From contig NZ_CP108488.1 in the NCBI RefSeq assembly GCF_035987325.1, forward strand, positions 8,122,001 to 8,186,000: 64,000 nucleotides of DNA, given 5' to 3'. A model generated the notes under the pieces. That model saw only the letters and a program-made list of their open reading frames with translations, had not been told where the DNA came from and ran no database searches. The stretch comes from Streptomyces sp. NBC_01244 (GTDB lineage: Bacteria; Actinomycetota; Actinomycetes; Streptomycetales; Streptomycetaceae). Each line of letters opens with the position of its first letter. The stretch's first letter is position 1. Below, piece after piece: positions 62,748 through 64,000 of this stretch. The translations under genes were made by a program, and so were the position numbers.

Positions 62748-64000
62748 ATGAGCCCTCATGCCCGTACCCGGGCAGACCAGCGCAGTAGGAAGCCCGAAAA
62801 GCCCGCGCACGGTGGGTCGAAGGGTGCAACCCAGTCGGTTGACGGCGCACGAGGGGCACATGACGTGGCGCAGCTGCCAGCCGGTACTCGACACACGATG
62901 CCCACCACGCACGCCTTGCGGCTCAGTGCGCCGGGCGATCCGTACGAGCGACATGCCAATGCCGTGGCCGTACAGGTGGCGGTCGGCGCGTCCCCGACTC
63001 CCTTCCCCGCCGCGCCATTGCTCCCTGCCAGTCTGCTCCGCATCCCGAACGTAGCCGCCTCCGCTCCTGCCGCAGGCGCTGTCCCGGCAGGGGTGCGGCG
63101 GGTCATCGATGGCGGCGGCCCCGGCCGCCCCCTCGCCCCCGCCCTGCGTGCCCGTATCGAGCCGCACCTCGGTACGGACCTCGGCGCCGTGCGTGTGCAC
63201 ACCGGACCGCAGGCCGCGGCGGCGGCCTCCGCGCTCGGGGCGCGTGCCTTCACCGCGGGGGCGTCGGTCTACCTCGGCAGGCACGAATCCCCGTACGACC
63301 TTCGGCTGATGGCCCACGAGGCCACCCACGTGGCTCAGCAGCAGGAGCACACCGCTGCCCGCGCCACCGTCATGCGCCAGACGGACCCCGGGGCGGCCCT
63401 CCCCGACTTCCTCGGCTCCCTGGCGGCCCCCGTCCGGGCCATGCCCGGCTACACCGTGCTCACCCTGATCTCCGGCAAGGACCTCCTGAGCGGGGCGCCG
63501 GTCAAGCTGGACCGCGACCAGCTCGTCGCCCAGCTGCTCGCCTTCGGTCCGTTCGGGCCGGTCGCCGGTGAGGTCGTCAAGGCGGCAGGCGTCATCAACG
63601 AGATCTTCTCCCTGCTGACCGAGGGGCTGGCGCAGCACAACCTGACGACTGCCCGTCTCTCGCGGGAGATCGCCGAGGCCTGGGAGGAGATCCACCTCGG
63701 GCAGAGCACCGAGGCCATGCTCGCCGTCGTCCGCAGGCACGTCGGGGCGGTGCTCGCCGACGTCAGGGCGTTCATCGGCGCCGTCGCCGCCCGCGTCATC
63801 GCGCTCATCCGGGCAGCGGCTGCGGCCATCGTCGAACCCCTCCTTGAAACACCGCAGTTCAAGCCGGTCTGGGAACTCGCGAAGAAGGTCCTGAGGTGCG
63901 ACCCGCTGCGCGACCGGCCCGTCGAGGCCACGACCGTCGAGGTCCTGGAGGACTTCCTGCGTCTGATCGGCAAGGAGGCCGCGCTCGCCCAGATGAAGGA
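62748..64000 (+). CDS. DUF4157 (eCIS core) protein, cut by the window end
   Basis: At least 417 residues, open to the last base. ATG 62748 lies 7 bp after the previous stop with no clear Shine-Dalgarno. Family pattern: LRLSAPGDPYERHANAVAVQ, RARIEPHLGTDLGAVRVHTG, ALGARAFTAGASVYLGRHES, and the HExxH motif HEATH at residues 190-194 (LMAHEATHVAQQQ). DUF4157 is the protein family most tightly linked to eCIS loci and may be an effector-associated or processing protein. The region after residue 230 is helical and of unknown function. Confidence 0.85.
   Translation, partial: MSPHARTRADQRSRKPEKPAHGGSKGATQSVDGARGAHDVAQLPAGTRHTMPTTHALRLSAPGDPYERHANAVAVQVAVGASPTPFPAAPLLPASLLRIPNVAASAPAAGAVPAGVRRVIDGGGPGRPLAPALRARIEPHLGTDLGAVRVHTGPQAAAAASALGARAFTAGASVYLGRHESPYDLRLMAHEATHVAQQQEHTAARATVMRQTDPGAALPDFLGSLAAPVRAMPGYTVLTLISGKDLLSGAPVKLDRDQLVAQLLAFGPFGPVAGEVVKAAGVINEIFSLLTEGLAQHNLTTARLSREIAEAWEEIHLGQSTEAMLAVVRRHVGAVLADVRAFIGAVAARVIALIRAAAAAIVEPLLETPQFKPVWELAKKVLRCDPLRDRPVEATTVEVLEDFLRLIGKEAALAQMK

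Noticed and set aside
62758..63054. 98-codon plus-strand open frame at the start of the last gene
   Set aside because: It is out of frame with the DUF4157 coding sequence, which starts at 62748 and shows clear family motifs to the window end.
49296..64000. Prophage interpretation of the tail genes
   Set aside because: Only baseplate, spike and fibre-like genes plus DUF4157 are present, with no integrase, capsid, portal, terminase or lysis genes; an eCIS fits better.

Overview
The window looks like chromosomal DNA of a Streptomyces or close relative. GC is very high (about 70% or more in most genes), GTG and TTG starts are common, start/stop overlaps (ATGA, GTGA, TGATG) are frequent, and the gene families are typically streptomycete: a conservon (cvn) operon, an AfsR/SARP regulator, monomeric isocitrate dehydrogenase, a chitosanase and dispersed 'cctcaaacgccgg' repeats. 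No rRNA, CRISPR array or replication origin was seen. All assignments come from reading the sequence; no database search was run.

Left part (1-30 kb): the 3' end of a metallo-beta-lactamase-fold gene, then a four-gene conservon (sensor-like kinase, roadblock protein, DUF742 protein, small GTPase) followed by a GAF protein. Next comes a split transketolase pair on the minus strand behind a SoxR-box-like palindrome, a tRNA-Pro(GGG), and an ECF sigma factor flanked by a 29-residue membrane peptide and a YgaP-like membrane protein. Then follow an ArsR/VOC pair, a secreted FG-GAP protein, a double Nudix protein, a divergent LysE/ArgP pair, a HTH-TOBE regulator, CorA, a GNAT acetyltransferase, a fused methyltransferase, a GH46 chitosanase, and a group of cell-surface or redox genes (GT87-like, molybdopterin oxidoreductase, GT2, DUF2064, methyltransferase, two-component system, epimerase). 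This last group is split by a decayed IS200/IS605 element and three extra genes.

Middle part (30-45 kb): NADP-isocitrate dehydrogenase, a truncated NB-ARC-like protein and a GH71 glucanase. Then comes an anaerobic (class III) ribonucleotide reductase operon nrdD-nrdG, preceded by two NrdR-box-like sites and a cobalamin riboswitch; its NrdD lacks the C-terminal glycyl-radical region. Beyond it lie a class V aminotransferase, cobF divergent from a lutABC lactate-utilisation operon with only 18 bp between start codons, and a second tRNA-Pro(GGG). That tRNA is followed by a 40-bp duplication of its 3' half, the scar of an integrated element.

Right part (45-64 kb): a large secreted HELGH metalloprotease with DUF11-type repeats, a SARP regulator, and a long head-to-tail operon encoding the baseplate, spike and fibre-like parts of an extracellular contractile injection system (eCIS). 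The order is tube-initiator-like protein, small LysM-like protein, gpD hub, gpV spike, PAAR-like tip, gp25, two large baseplate-J proteins, a gpI-like protein with a beta-helix-like tail, a DUF6519/Ig-like protein, and a DUF4157 protein cut by the window end. Sheath, tube, cap and AAA+ ATPase genes are not in the window. GTGAC repeats at 11-bp spacing between the SARP gene and the first eCIS gene suggest that the SARP controls the injection system.
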